The translations under genes were made by a program, and so were the position numbers. The notes beneath the pieces were generated by a model. The model worked only from the letters and a program-made list of their open reading frames with translations, was not told the DNA's origin and ran no database searches. Of a stretch of DNA of 64,000 nt, positions 28,005 to 36,084 are shown piece by piece. Each line of letters starts with the position of its first letter. Position 1 is the stretch's first letter. This stretch comes from Phenylobacterium sp. J426 (GTDB lineage: Bacteria > Pseudomonadota > Alphaproteobacteria > Caulobacterales > Caulobacteraceae): positions 3,417,001-3,481,000 of the forward strand of contig NZ_JAJOMY010000001.1 in assembly GCF_024699945.1 (NCBI RefSeq), read 5' to 3'.

Positions 28005-28387
28005 CGTCCGCCCGCCCGCAACGCCATCACGATCGCGGCCGCCATCTGCCGATCCGCGTCGGGCCAAATCCGCACCGACGCGCCGCCCAGCTGGAGCTCG
28101 ATCAAGCCCGCGGTGGGCGCACGCGGCGCCTCATCGGCGCCCGCCACTTCAATCTGCGCGAACGTCATGCCCGCGCTCGCCTCCCGGGCTTCTCGCCGCC
28201 AGTTGAACAACTGAGACTTCGACACGCCATGCCGGGCGGCCGCTTCGCCCACCGTCGTGGCGTAGCTGTCCTCGACAACCTGCGCCTTCTGCTCAGCGCT
28301 CCATCGCCGCCGACGCGCTGTCCCCGTGAAGACCTCGATCCGATGCGCCGGAGGCATCATCAGCACATCATCACCCGACATCATCAG
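28001..28387 (-). CDS. tnpA: IS66 TnpA (copy 2), intact
   Basis: Helix-turn-helix accessory protein, about 128 aa from the ATG near 28387 (the frame opens at 28435). RRRWSAEQKAQVVEDSYATT and ATTVGEAAARHGVSKSQLFNW are the HTH, and GLIELQLGGASVRIWPDAD is the C-terminal strand. Stop overlaps tnpB. Confidence 0.85.
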   Translation of the reverse strand: MMMSGDDVLMMPPAHRIEVFTGTARRRRWSAEQKAQVVEDSYATTVGEAAARHGVSKSQLFNWRREAREASAGMTFAQIEVAGADEAPRAPTAGLIELQLGGASVRIWPDADRQMAAAIVMALRAGGR

Positions 28388-28480
28388 CTCTCTTAAGCCC
28401 GCGGCCGCGACCGATGGGCCAAGCTCAGGGATCAATCCGTCGAGGGAAAGGTGGGGAAGAAGCCGCGCTTACGGCGTAGA

Positions 28481-29012
28481 CGTAGCTCGACGCCCCCATG
28501 GCGGCCACGAAGAGCTTCATCGGCCGGACCGCGCCGGTCTCGGGATCGATCACCTCGAGGGTGTCGCCGGCGTAGTCGACGAAGACCTTCTCGCCGCCCC
28601 GATGCCGCTGGCGCATGGTCGGCGCCTGCCGCGCCTTCCAGGCGTCGTAGTGCTGGCAGAACCAGGCGTAGCCGTAGCCGTCGGGATGCTCCGCCCGGTA
28701 CTCCTGCCACAAGAGCGAGCGGGTCACGCCCTTGCGCCGCAGCTCCCGGTCCACCGCCGCCCAGTCCGGCTCGGCCCGCGGCGCCTTGCTCGGCGGCTGG
28801 CCGGGAAACAGCCGCCGCTCCAGCGCGGTGTCGTCCAGCGCCTCGGGCAACGGCCAGCCCAGCCCCGCCACCTGGGCGCGCTGCAGGTAGTCGCTCACCG
28901 CGCCCTTGCTGATCCCCAGCGAGCTCGCGATCAGCCGGGTGCTCAGGCCGACCTCGAACCTCAGGCGCAACAACTCTCGTATCCGGCGCATCGACAATCT
29001 CTCGCTCGGCAT
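28481..29012 (-). pseudogene. istA: IS21 IstA transposase, N-terminal part
   Basis: MPSERLSMRRIRELLRLRFE starts the IstA protein; STRLIASSLGISKGAVSDYL is its HTH, and GGEKVFVDYAGDTLEVIDPE begins the integrase core with the first catalytic Asp. Interrupted after SSYVYA by IS66 copy 2. An in-frame start 18 bp further upstream is possible. Confidence 0.9.
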
Positions 29013-29094
29013 CGGGTCCCCCCTGCTCACACAGAGGGGCTCCTTAGCCCTCAGATTGTCGGCCGAACCGTGCTCACCCCTTCAGATCAGGGGC

Positions 29095-29187
29095 GCCCAC
29101 CATCCCGTGGAATGGCTGCCCACCTTCGCGCGGAATCCGCGCCCACCTTGCCGTGGAATCCGTGCCCACGATCGCGTGGAACACGCA
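29095..29187. repeat. IS21 terminal iterons, right end (4 x 23 bp)
   Basis: GCCCAC cores at exactly 23-bp steps (29095, 29118, 29141, 29164), each followed by a GTGGAA- or CGGAA-like motif. Together with the inverted set at the left end they define the IS21 termini. Confidence 0.85.
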
Positions 29188-29478
29188 ACCCGATTCCTCG
29201 ACGACGGCCGCGTCGAGCTCGACACCAACACCGTCGAGCGCGCCATCCGGCCGCTGGCTCTGACGCGGAAAAACAGCCTCTTCGCCGGCAGCGAAGGCGG
29301 GGCGGAACACTGGGCGGTGCTGGCCTCGCTCATCGCCACCTGCAAGCTCAATGGCGTCGAGCCCCAGGCCTACATCGAGGACGTCATCACAAAGCTGATC
29401 AACGGCCATCTCCAGAGCCGCCTCGACGAACTCCTGCCCTGGGCCTACGCCCCGACCTCCACCGCAATCGCGGCCTGA
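29188..29478 (+). pseudogene. tnpC: IS66 TnpC transposase (copy 1), C-terminal part
   Basis: Resumes the protein cut at 22441: RFLDDGRVELDTNTVERAIR with the catalytic Glu, then LFAGSEGGAEHWAVLASLI and INGHLQSRLDELLPWAYAP to the stop. Joining across the IS21 at the ACCCGAT duplication restores LTRFLDDG exactly. Confidence 0.93.
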
Positions 29479-29634
29479 TCTACATCCCGACCGCCGACTG
29501 CAGCGTGCCCGCCCGCGGCCCCGCAGCGCCGCTTACGATGATCCGCACCTCGTTGAACCTGCTCTTCTTCACATCCGTCTCCTCTAGGTGACGGACTCTC
29601 ACTCAAACCGAGGGATCAGGAAGGCGGCAGGTCA

Positions 29635-29905
29635 CCGGCCGACGTTCTCTGATGCGACGAGCCATGCCCAGGATCTGCGCCGCCAACGCATCACGGACCC
29701 GGCGCCGTGGATGAGCAGTCGCCTGAGATAGCTGTCCCCGCGCTTGCTAATCCCGCCGAGCTTGTCGACGCCGCCGGTTGAATGCTGGCGTGGGACCAAA
29801 CCTAGCCAGGCAGCAAAGTGCCGCCCGGACTTGAAGTCGGCCGGGTCCCTGACAGAGGAAATGAGGGCTGCGGCGGTGATCACACCCACCTCCCCCCTAC
29901 CAGGG
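29635..29905 (-). pseudogene. IS110/IS1111 transposase fragment
   Basis: [20 protein letters not shown] and [20 protein letters not shown] match the C-terminal catalytic-serine domain of the IS110 at 23.0 kb. The downstream end is truncated by the IS3 right terminus at 29634; the upstream end stops at about 29905, directly against the 3' end of the decarboxylase gene. Confidence 0.75.
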
Positions 29906-29908
29906 CAA

Positions 29909-30925
29909 TCAGGTCGAAGTCTGCGGGAAGCCGAGGCCGAAAAAGCGCAGCGCATTCCCGCGAAGAATCTGCCGTTTTTCGCTTTCGGAAAGTCCCAGTC
30001 GATCGATGCGCTGATTGGCCTCGCGGTCCATGATGAGGAACGGATAATCCGTCCCAACCATGAGTTGAGATATACCGAATTTTTCGATCAAATAGCGTAG
30101 TGCTCCCTCATCGTAAACCAGCGTGTCGTAGAAGAACTTGCGGGCGACTTCGTTGGGCGAGAGTGTGAGCTTCTCTTGAAGCTCCGGGGCCATGCTCCAA
30201 GAAAATTGTAGCCGCGGCAACACTTGTCCGAATGCTCCACCGCCATGGCTGAAAGCGATGCGCAGGTCGGGGTGCGCCTGCATGATTCCGCCGGTAACGA
30301 AGGAGGCGGCGGCAAATGCCGTCTCACAGGGGAATGCAATCACTTGTTCCAGCATTGCCCCGCCCACGAGGCGTTCTACACCCACCGGCCTCAGGGCATG
30401 CACAAAAACGGGAAGCGAAAGTTCATTCACTACCGCAAAGAAGGCCGCAAAATCGGGATGCCCGATCGGCTTTCCGTTGATGTTTGTACCAAGCTCGATC
30501 CCGTGGAGACACTCGTTCTCCGCAATATAGTGCAGCTCCCTGATGGCGAGATCGATCGATTGCAAGGGCACCATGCCGAGGCCCAAGAAACGGGCCCTAT
30601 CAGCCGATACCATCTGCGCGATTTCATCGTTCGTATGCCGGGCCAGAATTGCCGCGTCGTCGGGCTGCAGCCAATACGACAGAAGCTCCGGCATCGGCGA
30701 AAGTGCCTGCCGTGCGATGCCACTGGCTTCCATTTCTTCCGACCTAAGGCGCGGGTTCCAGGAATTTGCCGTGATCGCCCGAAATGGCTTCTCGCCGGTA
30801 TAAACGCAGGCATGGCCGCAGTCCTGGTGCACGACAGAGGGCCAAGCCACATCCTTCCTAATTCCCCTGTACGCAGGGAAGCTGGACGGAACCACGTGGG
30901 TGTGAATGTCTATCGTGCCAGTCAT
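29909..30925 (-). CDS. ACMSD-type metal-dependent decarboxylase (amidohydrolase 2 family)
   Basis: 338-aa TIM-barrel enzyme closely patterned on 2-amino-3-carboxymuconate 6-semialdehyde decarboxylase. Metal ligands fall at H8, H10 (IDIHTHVVP), H176 (LPVFVHALRP) and D293 (MVGTDYPF), with catalytic H227 (IAFSHGGGAFG) and R49; in the bacterial ACMSD the corresponding residues are within one or two positions. It lies downstream of the extradiol dioxygenase and SDR genes, so it probably decarboxylates the carboxylated muconate semialdehyde made by ring cleavage. Start ATG 30925. Its substrate is inferred from neighbours. Confidence 0.85.
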   Translation of the reverse strand: MTGTIDIHTHVVPSSFPAYRGIRKDVAWPSVVHQDCGHACVYTGEKPFRAITANSWNPRLRSEEMEASGIARQALSPMPELLSYWLQPDDAAILARHTNDEIAQMVSADRARFLGLGMVPLQSIDLAIRELHYIAENECLHGIELGTNINGKPIGHPDFAAFFAVVNELSLPVFVHALRPVGVERLVGGAMLEQVIAFPCETAFAAASFVTGGIMQAHPDLRIAFSHGGGAFGQVLPRLQFSWSMAPELQEKLTLSPNEVARKFFYDTLVYDEGALRYLIEKFGISQLMVGTDYPFLIMDREANQRIDRLGLSESEKRQILRGNALRFFGLGFPQTST

Positions 30926-31083
30926 TGCCGCCTCAAGCGAGTCATTGGGGATTGAGCGCTAGTCGCCAAGGTCAAGCGGCGGACACGATTCTCCACTCGA
31001 GCAGGTGGTCTCTCGGCGCGCTACTGCCACTACTTTTATGAGCCAGCGCGAGAGAACGGCAAAACCAACTTCCCCGCGTCCGT

Positions 31084-31831
31084 TTAGAGCATCGTGCTTC
31101 CGCCATTCACGCTAATGACTTGGCCTGTGACGAAAGCCGCCTCCTCAGATGCGAGATAACGAACCATGGAGGCGACCTCGGCAGTCTGGGCCGGGCGGCC
31201 CTTCGGAACTACACCAATGGCATCTTCAAGCAGTGGGATGGTGTGCTGCTTCCGCATTTCGACCACGATTGGCGTATCTACAATGCAAGGCGCAACGGTG
31301 TTGAACGTAATGTCGTCAGCGGCAAACTCCCGTGCGAGACCCGTCGTTAGTCCGTGTACGCCGCCTTTGGCGGCGTTGTAGCCTGCGTGCTGCCAAAGGC
31401 CATTTCGGACCGAGTCCGCGCCGATAAAGATTACGCGTCCAAACTTCTTCGTGAGCATGTGCGGCAAAACTGTGCGTGTGCACCAAAGGGCCGTCCACAA
31501 ATTTCGGTCCAGGGTTTCGCGCAGGGTCTCCGGAGTGTGGTCAAGGAATGGCCGGATCACACCACCCCCCGGCGTTGTTGACTAGGATATCGATAGTGCC
31601 GAATCGGGCCAACGCCGCGCCAACTAACCTATTTGCCCCCTCTTCCTTTGAAAGATCTGAGCAGACGGTTTCGATCTGCCCTGGCAGCCGCCCCGCCAAA
31701 TCCTTCAACGTGTCCTCGGCTGTATCGCCAAGCACGAGATTGACACCGACTTCGGCCAATTTTTCGCAGATGGCCTGTCCGATACCGCTCGCTGCACCGG
31801 TGACGATTGCGACTTTGTTCTTGAAAGACAT
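31084..31831 (-). CDS. Short-chain dehydrogenase (probable cis-dihydrodiol dehydrogenase), one frame break
   Basis: Classical SDR of about 248 aa. Cofactor motif VAIVTGAASGIGQAICEKL at residues 7-25, NNAGG near 89, catalytic YNAAKGG near 155-160, and PCIVDTPIV later. The frame breaks in the C6 run at 31565-31570; one base less joins DILVNNAGG to VIRPFLDHTPETL. Placed between the extradiol dioxygenase and the ACMSD-type gene in a Rieske dioxygenase cluster, it most likely re-aromatises the cis-diol to a catechol. Exact substrate not shown by sequence. Confidence 0.83.
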
Positions 31832-31873
31832 CGGCGTTAAGTCGCTTGGCTTTGAAGTGACTGAAACATTCCA

Positions 31874-32756
31874 CTATTGCCGAAGCCCGGCTGCGGCAAG
31901 CCCCCCAAAAATCCACCGATTCGAGTTTCGCTTCGAGAAGGCGTGGATTACGAGGCCCGATCTCCGGGAACTCCTCCATTCCGAAACTGTATTCAACCGT
32001 GATCCCATCCGGGTCCAGAAAATAGAGGAAAATCGACTCAGATGGCGGGTGGCGGCCGGGACCATAAACGATCTTCACGTCGTTGGCCTTCATCCGATTC
32101 ATTGCCCTTCCGATGTCGTCGATCTCGGTCACCATGAAATTCACGTGGTTCAACCTCTGTGCTTGGCCAGCACTCAAGCCCAGGCTGTGGTGGAACGGAT
32201 TGGGGAAGCACCGCATGAAGGTGACCATACCATCGACGCGATCCGACGCACGAAAGTTCATTTGGTTCAGCAGAAAATCTTCCACCTCCCTGTGATGCGG
32301 AGTATTTAGCACCACGTGGCCCAAACGGGCGATCTTCGTGTGCGTCGGAGTGAATGCCGGCGCCGCCTTGTTCATTGCGGAATAATACTCAAAGACCGCA
32401 CCCAGCTTATCGTAGACTGTGCGGAAGCCAAAGTCGATGCCCAAGCGCGCGGCTTCATCGTCAGGCACTTCAACTATTGGCAAGCCCAAAGACTGAAAAT
32501 GGAACCGCGCAATATCCACTGTTTCGGGAGACTCCAATTCCCACCCAACCCGCTTGAGGCCGTGATCGTTTCCGTCCTGGCACAACATAAGATCATGGTG
32601 CCGGTCGCTACACCGGAAAAAAACCACATCTTCTGTTGAGTCTGCCGACGCGGTCAGGCCTACTATTGCGCCGTAGAAGGCTTCGCTGGCCTTGATATCG
32701 CTAACATTAAGCGCCACATAGCCGAGTCTCGTATGTCGAATATCCTTGGCCGCCAT
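31874..32756 (-). CDS. Type I extradiol ring-cleavage dioxygenase (VOC superfamily), one frame break near C-terminus
   Basis: Fe(II) dioxygenase cleaving a catecholic ring next to the hydroxyls. Two VOC domains (about 8-125 and 143-265). The 2-His-1-Glu triad is H147 (ARLGHVVLN), H204 (RLNHVNFMV) and E255 (GITVEYSF); the acid/base His is in FHHSLGL. Start ATG 32756 (MAAKDIRHTRLGY). The C6 run at 31901-31906 shifts the frame near the end; one base less gives DFWGGLAAAGLRQ and a stop at 31874, about 293 aa, normal for the family. Best functional analogues are the dihydroxybiphenyl and dihydroxy-p-cumate dioxygenases. Confidence 0.88.
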
Positions 32757-32854
32757 AACTGTGTCGCCTCCGTAAAATTGATTAGACTGGGACAAGCGCA
32801 TGATTTGAGTGCGCATCCAGCATCTTGTGGATGCCCTGAGAGCTTCGGACCGCA

Positions 32855-33374
32855 TCACAAGATGATGCTGACCTTACCCTGCTCTCGTATATGGTCGAGA
32901 TCCAATTGAGATCTCTTGTTTCGGATCCGCAACCCGGCCTTCGCCAGCCTGAGCTCATAGGTGTGATGACCGAGATAAGTTTCCAAGATTCCGTTCTTGG
33001 AGCGGTAGGTGACGAATTTCGATTCCACATCAAATGAGTCGTCGTCTCCACCCAGTAAACGCACATTCGAAATAAGACGACAGCATTTGGAGTGCGGGTA
33101 TTCGACGTGAGCCGTGTTTTTTTGAAGCCGCCGAACCCGCTGGACCAACCGCGGGTAGTCGTCGGCGATATAGAAGAGCGAGGACGCGGCACTCACATCG
33201 TCATCGGACCCGGCAGGGGGGAACTAAGTAGCTCGCACCCTCTTCGAACAGAGCGAGCCAATCGTCGAGCAGCCATCTGTCCAACAGGGCGGCCTCATCA
33301 TACAGAAACGTCTCGACGTCCCGAACCGTCACCGAAAGCCCCGCGGCGGGCTTTTTCGCTACAGATCCCGTCAT
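32855..33374 (-). CDS. Aromatic ring-hydroxylating dioxygenase beta (small) subunit, one frame break
   Basis: Structural subunit of an alpha3beta3 Rieske oxygenase, about 172 aa. Ring_hydroxyl_B features: VETFLYDEAALLDRWLLDDW and LALFEEGASYLVP near the N-terminus, SSLFYIADDYPRLVQRVRRL, SNVRLLGGDDDSFDVESKFV, and the basic LDLDHIREQGKVSII end. The frame breaks in the G6 run 33216-33221; one G less gives YLVPPAGSDDDV. ATG 33374 shares its A with the alpha stop (TAATG), showing translational coupling. Confidence 0.88.
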
Positions 33375-34679
33375 TATCCAGCCTCCCCTTCCATGCGCCG
33401 GCTCCACTCGCGCCAGAAACACCGCATCTGTTCTTCATCTTGACTGGTAGGACGATCCGAGAGCGCACCTTTCGAAATATCGTTCCAGCCGATGCCATCG
33501 ATATCGGAGTTCTCGTACCCTCTTTGGCAAGCCTCCAACGCTTCCGCATCGTCGGGTGTAGCGAAGCCACCCGGGCCCAAGAACTCCAAGAAATTAAAGA
33601 GGCGGCGCTCACGCATCGCAGGGCTCTCTTCCATCGGAGCGAGCGCCCAGGCATTAACCTTCAGACGGCCTGGCGCAACCGGATAGAAGGTCCGGATTGT
33701 GATCGCCATGATGTCGTTGATGACCAGATTGGGAAAAATGAGCGTGTTGCGGTTGTTGTAGGCAATCCGTTCGGCAACGTCGCGGCCCACCCGCCTCTCC
33801 AGGCGCGCGAAGACTTCCTCGGTATCGCGCTTGCCGTCTTCGCCCCAGGATGGAACCGCCTGCGCGACGGGACGGCCCCATGGTGCGCCGTATTCGATGG
33901 TCGCGTGTCCGTTGCCGAGATCGATCGCGCGGCTTAGCTGGCTCTTTGCGTCGCCAAAACTACCATGGGTACTGAGCAAGTAATCGAAGTAGCTCGCATG
34001 CGTCGGTTGCCCGTGATATCCATCGATGCTGTTTTCGCAGAGAAGTTTCCAGTTGGCGCCAAAGCCGTATTCCTGGCAACCCCCAACGATCTCCATTCCG
34101 ACATCTGTCTGATCCGAAATGAAGTCAAGGATGATCTTGGCGCCGGCAAGATACTCTTCGAGGCCAACCGCGTTTGGATCCAGATTCATGAAACAGAAGC
34201 CGCGATAGGATGCGAAGTGCGCCGGTTCCGGCAGGCTGTACATTTTCGGATCCCGGCAGGCGTCAGAATAATCCTCTTCGCCGGGTCGGGCGACGAGCTT
34301 GCCCGACGTATCGAAAGCCCAGGAGTGATAGAAGCATCGAAACAGCTTGGTTGAGCCCTGCGGCTCACGGCAGACCTGCGCTCCCCGGTGCGGGCAAGTA
34401 TTGAAATAGGCCCGGGGGGCGATTGTCTCGGTCGCGAGTGAAAATCATTCGCCTACCGACGACTTCTCGGGTTACGAAGTCACCGGGTTGGCGAATTTCA
34501 GATTCATGGCCAACATAAATCCAACATTTGTCGAACAGGCGCTCTTGTTCGAGCCGCATGATCTGCGGGTCACCGAATGCTCGACGCGAAACCCGGAACG
34601 TTCCGGAGCTTCTGTCCTCCAGAACCATTCGCCCGGAGGTGGGCAGCTTCGATACAGTCGCGCTAGAGGGCATCGACAT
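33374..34679 (-). CDS. Aromatic ring-hydroxylating dioxygenase alpha (large) subunit, one frame break
   Basis: Catalytic Rieske oxygenase subunit, about 434 aa. Rieske ligands CPH and CFYHSW (C-x-H...C-x-x-H, about residues 89-110); mononuclear iron site ENSIDGYHGQPTH with the D-x2-H-x4-H pattern; SRPBCC domain to the C-terminus. Start ATG 34679 has GGGAG upstream; an upstream ATG at 34712 is less likely. The frame breaks in the G6 run 34414-34419; one base less gives DNRPRAYFNTCPHRGAQ and joins the two halves. Needs electrons from a ferredoxin; candidates lie at 12.4-13.9 kb. Confidence 0.9.
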
Positions 34680-34957
34680 GGCCGTAATCTCCCAGAATCT
34701 AGAGGAGCCCACTTTGGACGTAAAAAGGTTAGCTTCGCGGTAAGTGATCTTACGTTATTCTTGGATGAGCGGCAAGGCTTCTAAGAGGTCCACTCGAAGA
34801 CCCATGTGGAATCTAGCATGCCAAGCACACGCCTTCGGTTCGAAAACAGTCGTTGCGCTCTGAGCAGCAGCTGTTGCTGTATTCGTAATATTGAAATGTG
34901 CTCCATGCTAGCGGCCGGAGTGGTCCGGAACGCGCAGCCGATAGTACAGCAAGCTGT
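34680..34957. promoter_or_regulatory. Upstream region of the dioxygenase operon
   Basis: About 280 bp, clearly more AT-rich than its surroundings (for example around 34740-34760 and 34870-34900), between the end of the hydrolase and the alpha subunit start. No gene is seen. It is the likely place for the operon promoter, though I cannot point to a definite -35/-10 pair or operator. Confidence 0.35.
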
Positions 34958-35821
34958 CTAAGATTTACTGGCTGCGGAAAAGAACCCTGCCGTAGTCCGA
35001 TTGAACTCGTCCGCGTGCTCCCATTGAGCCCAGTGCCCGCATTGTGGTAAGACGAAAAGGCGTGCCTTCGGGATGAGCCTTAGAAGCGGCAGGGCCATAT
35101 CCAGGGGCAAAACCTTGTCCTCGCGTCCCCAAATGATCATCGTTTCGTGGGGAAGCATCGTCAGTCGCGGATCGGACCAGAGCGGCTCGATCGCGGCATT
35201 CGGATCTGGCCGCATCGGCGGCGTGTCCACGATGTGGGGACTCAGCGCAACACGCATACGCTGCTCCAATAGCTCATCAGTGAGCTGGGACGGGTCGTAC
35301 ACGAACTCTTTCACGAAGCTCATGAGCTTCTCTTTGGTGGGTCCTTCACCTTCGTAGAAGGCGAATAGCGTCATGAGCGCCGGGCTCGGAAACTGGCTGA
35401 ACAGTGGCATGCTCCCACCGGGGCCCATCAGGACCATCCGGTCAATCTTTTCGGGCCTGTCCATGGCTAACCGGGTGGTCACCAGTCCGCCGAGCGAATT
35501 TCCGACGAAGTGCGCCTTGTCGATGTCGAGCGCATCCAAGAACTGTCCGATTTTCGTGGCGTACCAACCTGGCATGGGACTGCCTTTAGGTTTCACGTCC
35601 GACTTGCCAAACCCGGGCAGATCCGGTGTAAGAACCCGGAAATGTTTCGAAAGCGGACCGATATTCCGGCTGTAGTTCGACCACCCCGTTGCCCCCGGTC
35701 CTCCGCCGTGGATCATCACTAGCGGCGGCCCAGACCCCGCCTCGTTATAGTGGATACGTACCCCGTCCACGACAACCGACTTGCTGGTCGATTCTTCCGT
35801 CATCGACTCCAACCGCGACAT
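34958..35821 (-). CDS. Meta-cleavage product hydrolase (alpha/beta hydrolase, C-C bond hydrolase)
   Basis: 287-aa enzyme like BphD/XylF/CmtE that splits the ring-cleavage dienoate into 2-hydroxypenta-2,4-dienoate and an acid. Oxyanion-hole motif MIHGGGPGATGWSNY (about 37-50), nucleophile S109 in FVGNSLGGL, acid Asp in MIIWGREDKVLPLD, and His in QCGHWAQWEHADEF. Complete, no frame break. Same strand as the dioxygenase genes. A dead relative lies at 14.4-14.9 kb. Confidence 0.92.
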   Translation of the reverse strand: MSRLESMTEESTSKSVVVDGVRIHYNEAGSGPPLVMIHGGGPGATGWSNYSRNIGPLSKHFRVLTPDLPGFGKSDVKPKGSPMPGWYATKIGQFLDALDIDKAHFVGNSLGGLVTTRLAMDRPEKIDRMVLMGPGGSMPLFSQFPSPALMTLFAFYEGEGPTKEKLMSFVKEFVYDPSQLTDELLEQRMRVALSPHIVDTPPMRPDPNAAIEPLWSDPRLTMLPHETMIIWGREDKVLPLDMALPLLRLIPKARLFVLPQCGHWAQWEHADEFNRTTAGFFSAASKS

Positions 35822-36084
35822 GACTTTCCTCCTTAGAAACCAAAAATCGTATCAGTGCTCTAGCTGGCGTTCGGGAATCTGCGCGAACCGCTATCGCAGC
35901 GGAAAATGACCTTCTGCGCAATATTCGCCATAACGCACTCGCGCCACCTGCGCGACTTAACTTAGCGGGGCGATCCGCAGATCGATCTCCGGTCTTCTGC
36001 GTTGCATGCGTTAAACTGTCAGTGCTCAAGGAAATCAAGAACCAGCCTTGAACGGCTCTGCATGCTCCCATTGCGCCCACCGTT

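Larger units (their letters stand above)
25897..28472 (-). mobile_element. Complete IS66-family element (copy 2) inside IS21 istA
   Basis: 2,576 bp with canonical ends GTAAGCGGTGCT at 25897 and the complement of GTAAGCGCGGCT ending at 28472. The 8-bp target GGCGTAGA is duplicated exactly at 25889-25896 and 28473-28480. Carries intact tnpA, tnpB and tnpC. Sequence clearly differs from IS66 copy 1, so it is a separate element rather than a local duplicate. Confidence 0.96.
22442..29187 (-). mobile_element. IS21-family element, interrupted by IS66 (copy 2) and IS110
   Basis: 6,746 bp between a 7-bp duplication ACCCGAT (22435-22441 and 29188-29194) inside IS66 tnpC; ends are TG...CA as usual for IS21. 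Both ends carry tandem 23-bp transposase-binding repeats. Genes run on the minus strand: istA (29012 downward, cut by IS66 copy 2), then istB, then the IS110 insertion. Removing guests leaves about 2.6 kb, normal for IS21. Both ist genes also have frame breaks, so it is dead. Confidence 0.93.
20191..29536 (+). mobile_element. IS66-family element (copy 1), interrupted by IS21
   Basis: Ends are the canonical IS66 termini, GTAAGCGGCGCT at 20191 and the complementary GCGCCGCTTAC finishing at 29536. The flanking 8 bp GATGATCC are repeated exactly at 20183-20190 and 29537-29544, proving insertion into IS3 orfA. Contents in order: tnpA, tnpB, tnpC; tnpC is split by the IS21 at 22442-29187. Without its guest the element is about 2.6 kb, normal for IS66. 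Confidence 0.95.
17584..29634 (-). mobile_element. IS3-family element carrying nested IS256, IS66, IS21, IS66 and IS110
   Basis: Outermost transposon of the nest, 12,051 bp. Terminal inverted repeats begin TGACCTGCC at 17584 and end with the complement GGCAGGTCA at 29634, giving the TG...CA ends usual in IS3. orfA is cut twice: by IS66 at 20191-29536 and by IS256 at 18565-19995. Removing both rejoins orfA (VKKSRFNEVRIIGVLREQ, then the coiled coil, then [13 protein letters not shown]). The left flank is the mhpD/iclR intergenic region, the right flank an IS110 relic. Flanking trinucleotides TCG/CCG do not match perfectly, so no clean duplication is seen. Confidence 0.85.

Noticed and set aside
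18565..29536. A composite transposon with the IS elements as paired ends carrying cargo
   Set aside because: Each element is flanked by its own target duplication within the next host; there is no shared cargo gene between like copies.
31629..31873. Extension of the extradiol dioxygenase to 409 aa
   Set aside because: The extra part overlaps the SDR start and is not VOC-like; a homopolymer shift at 31901-31906 explains the missed stop.
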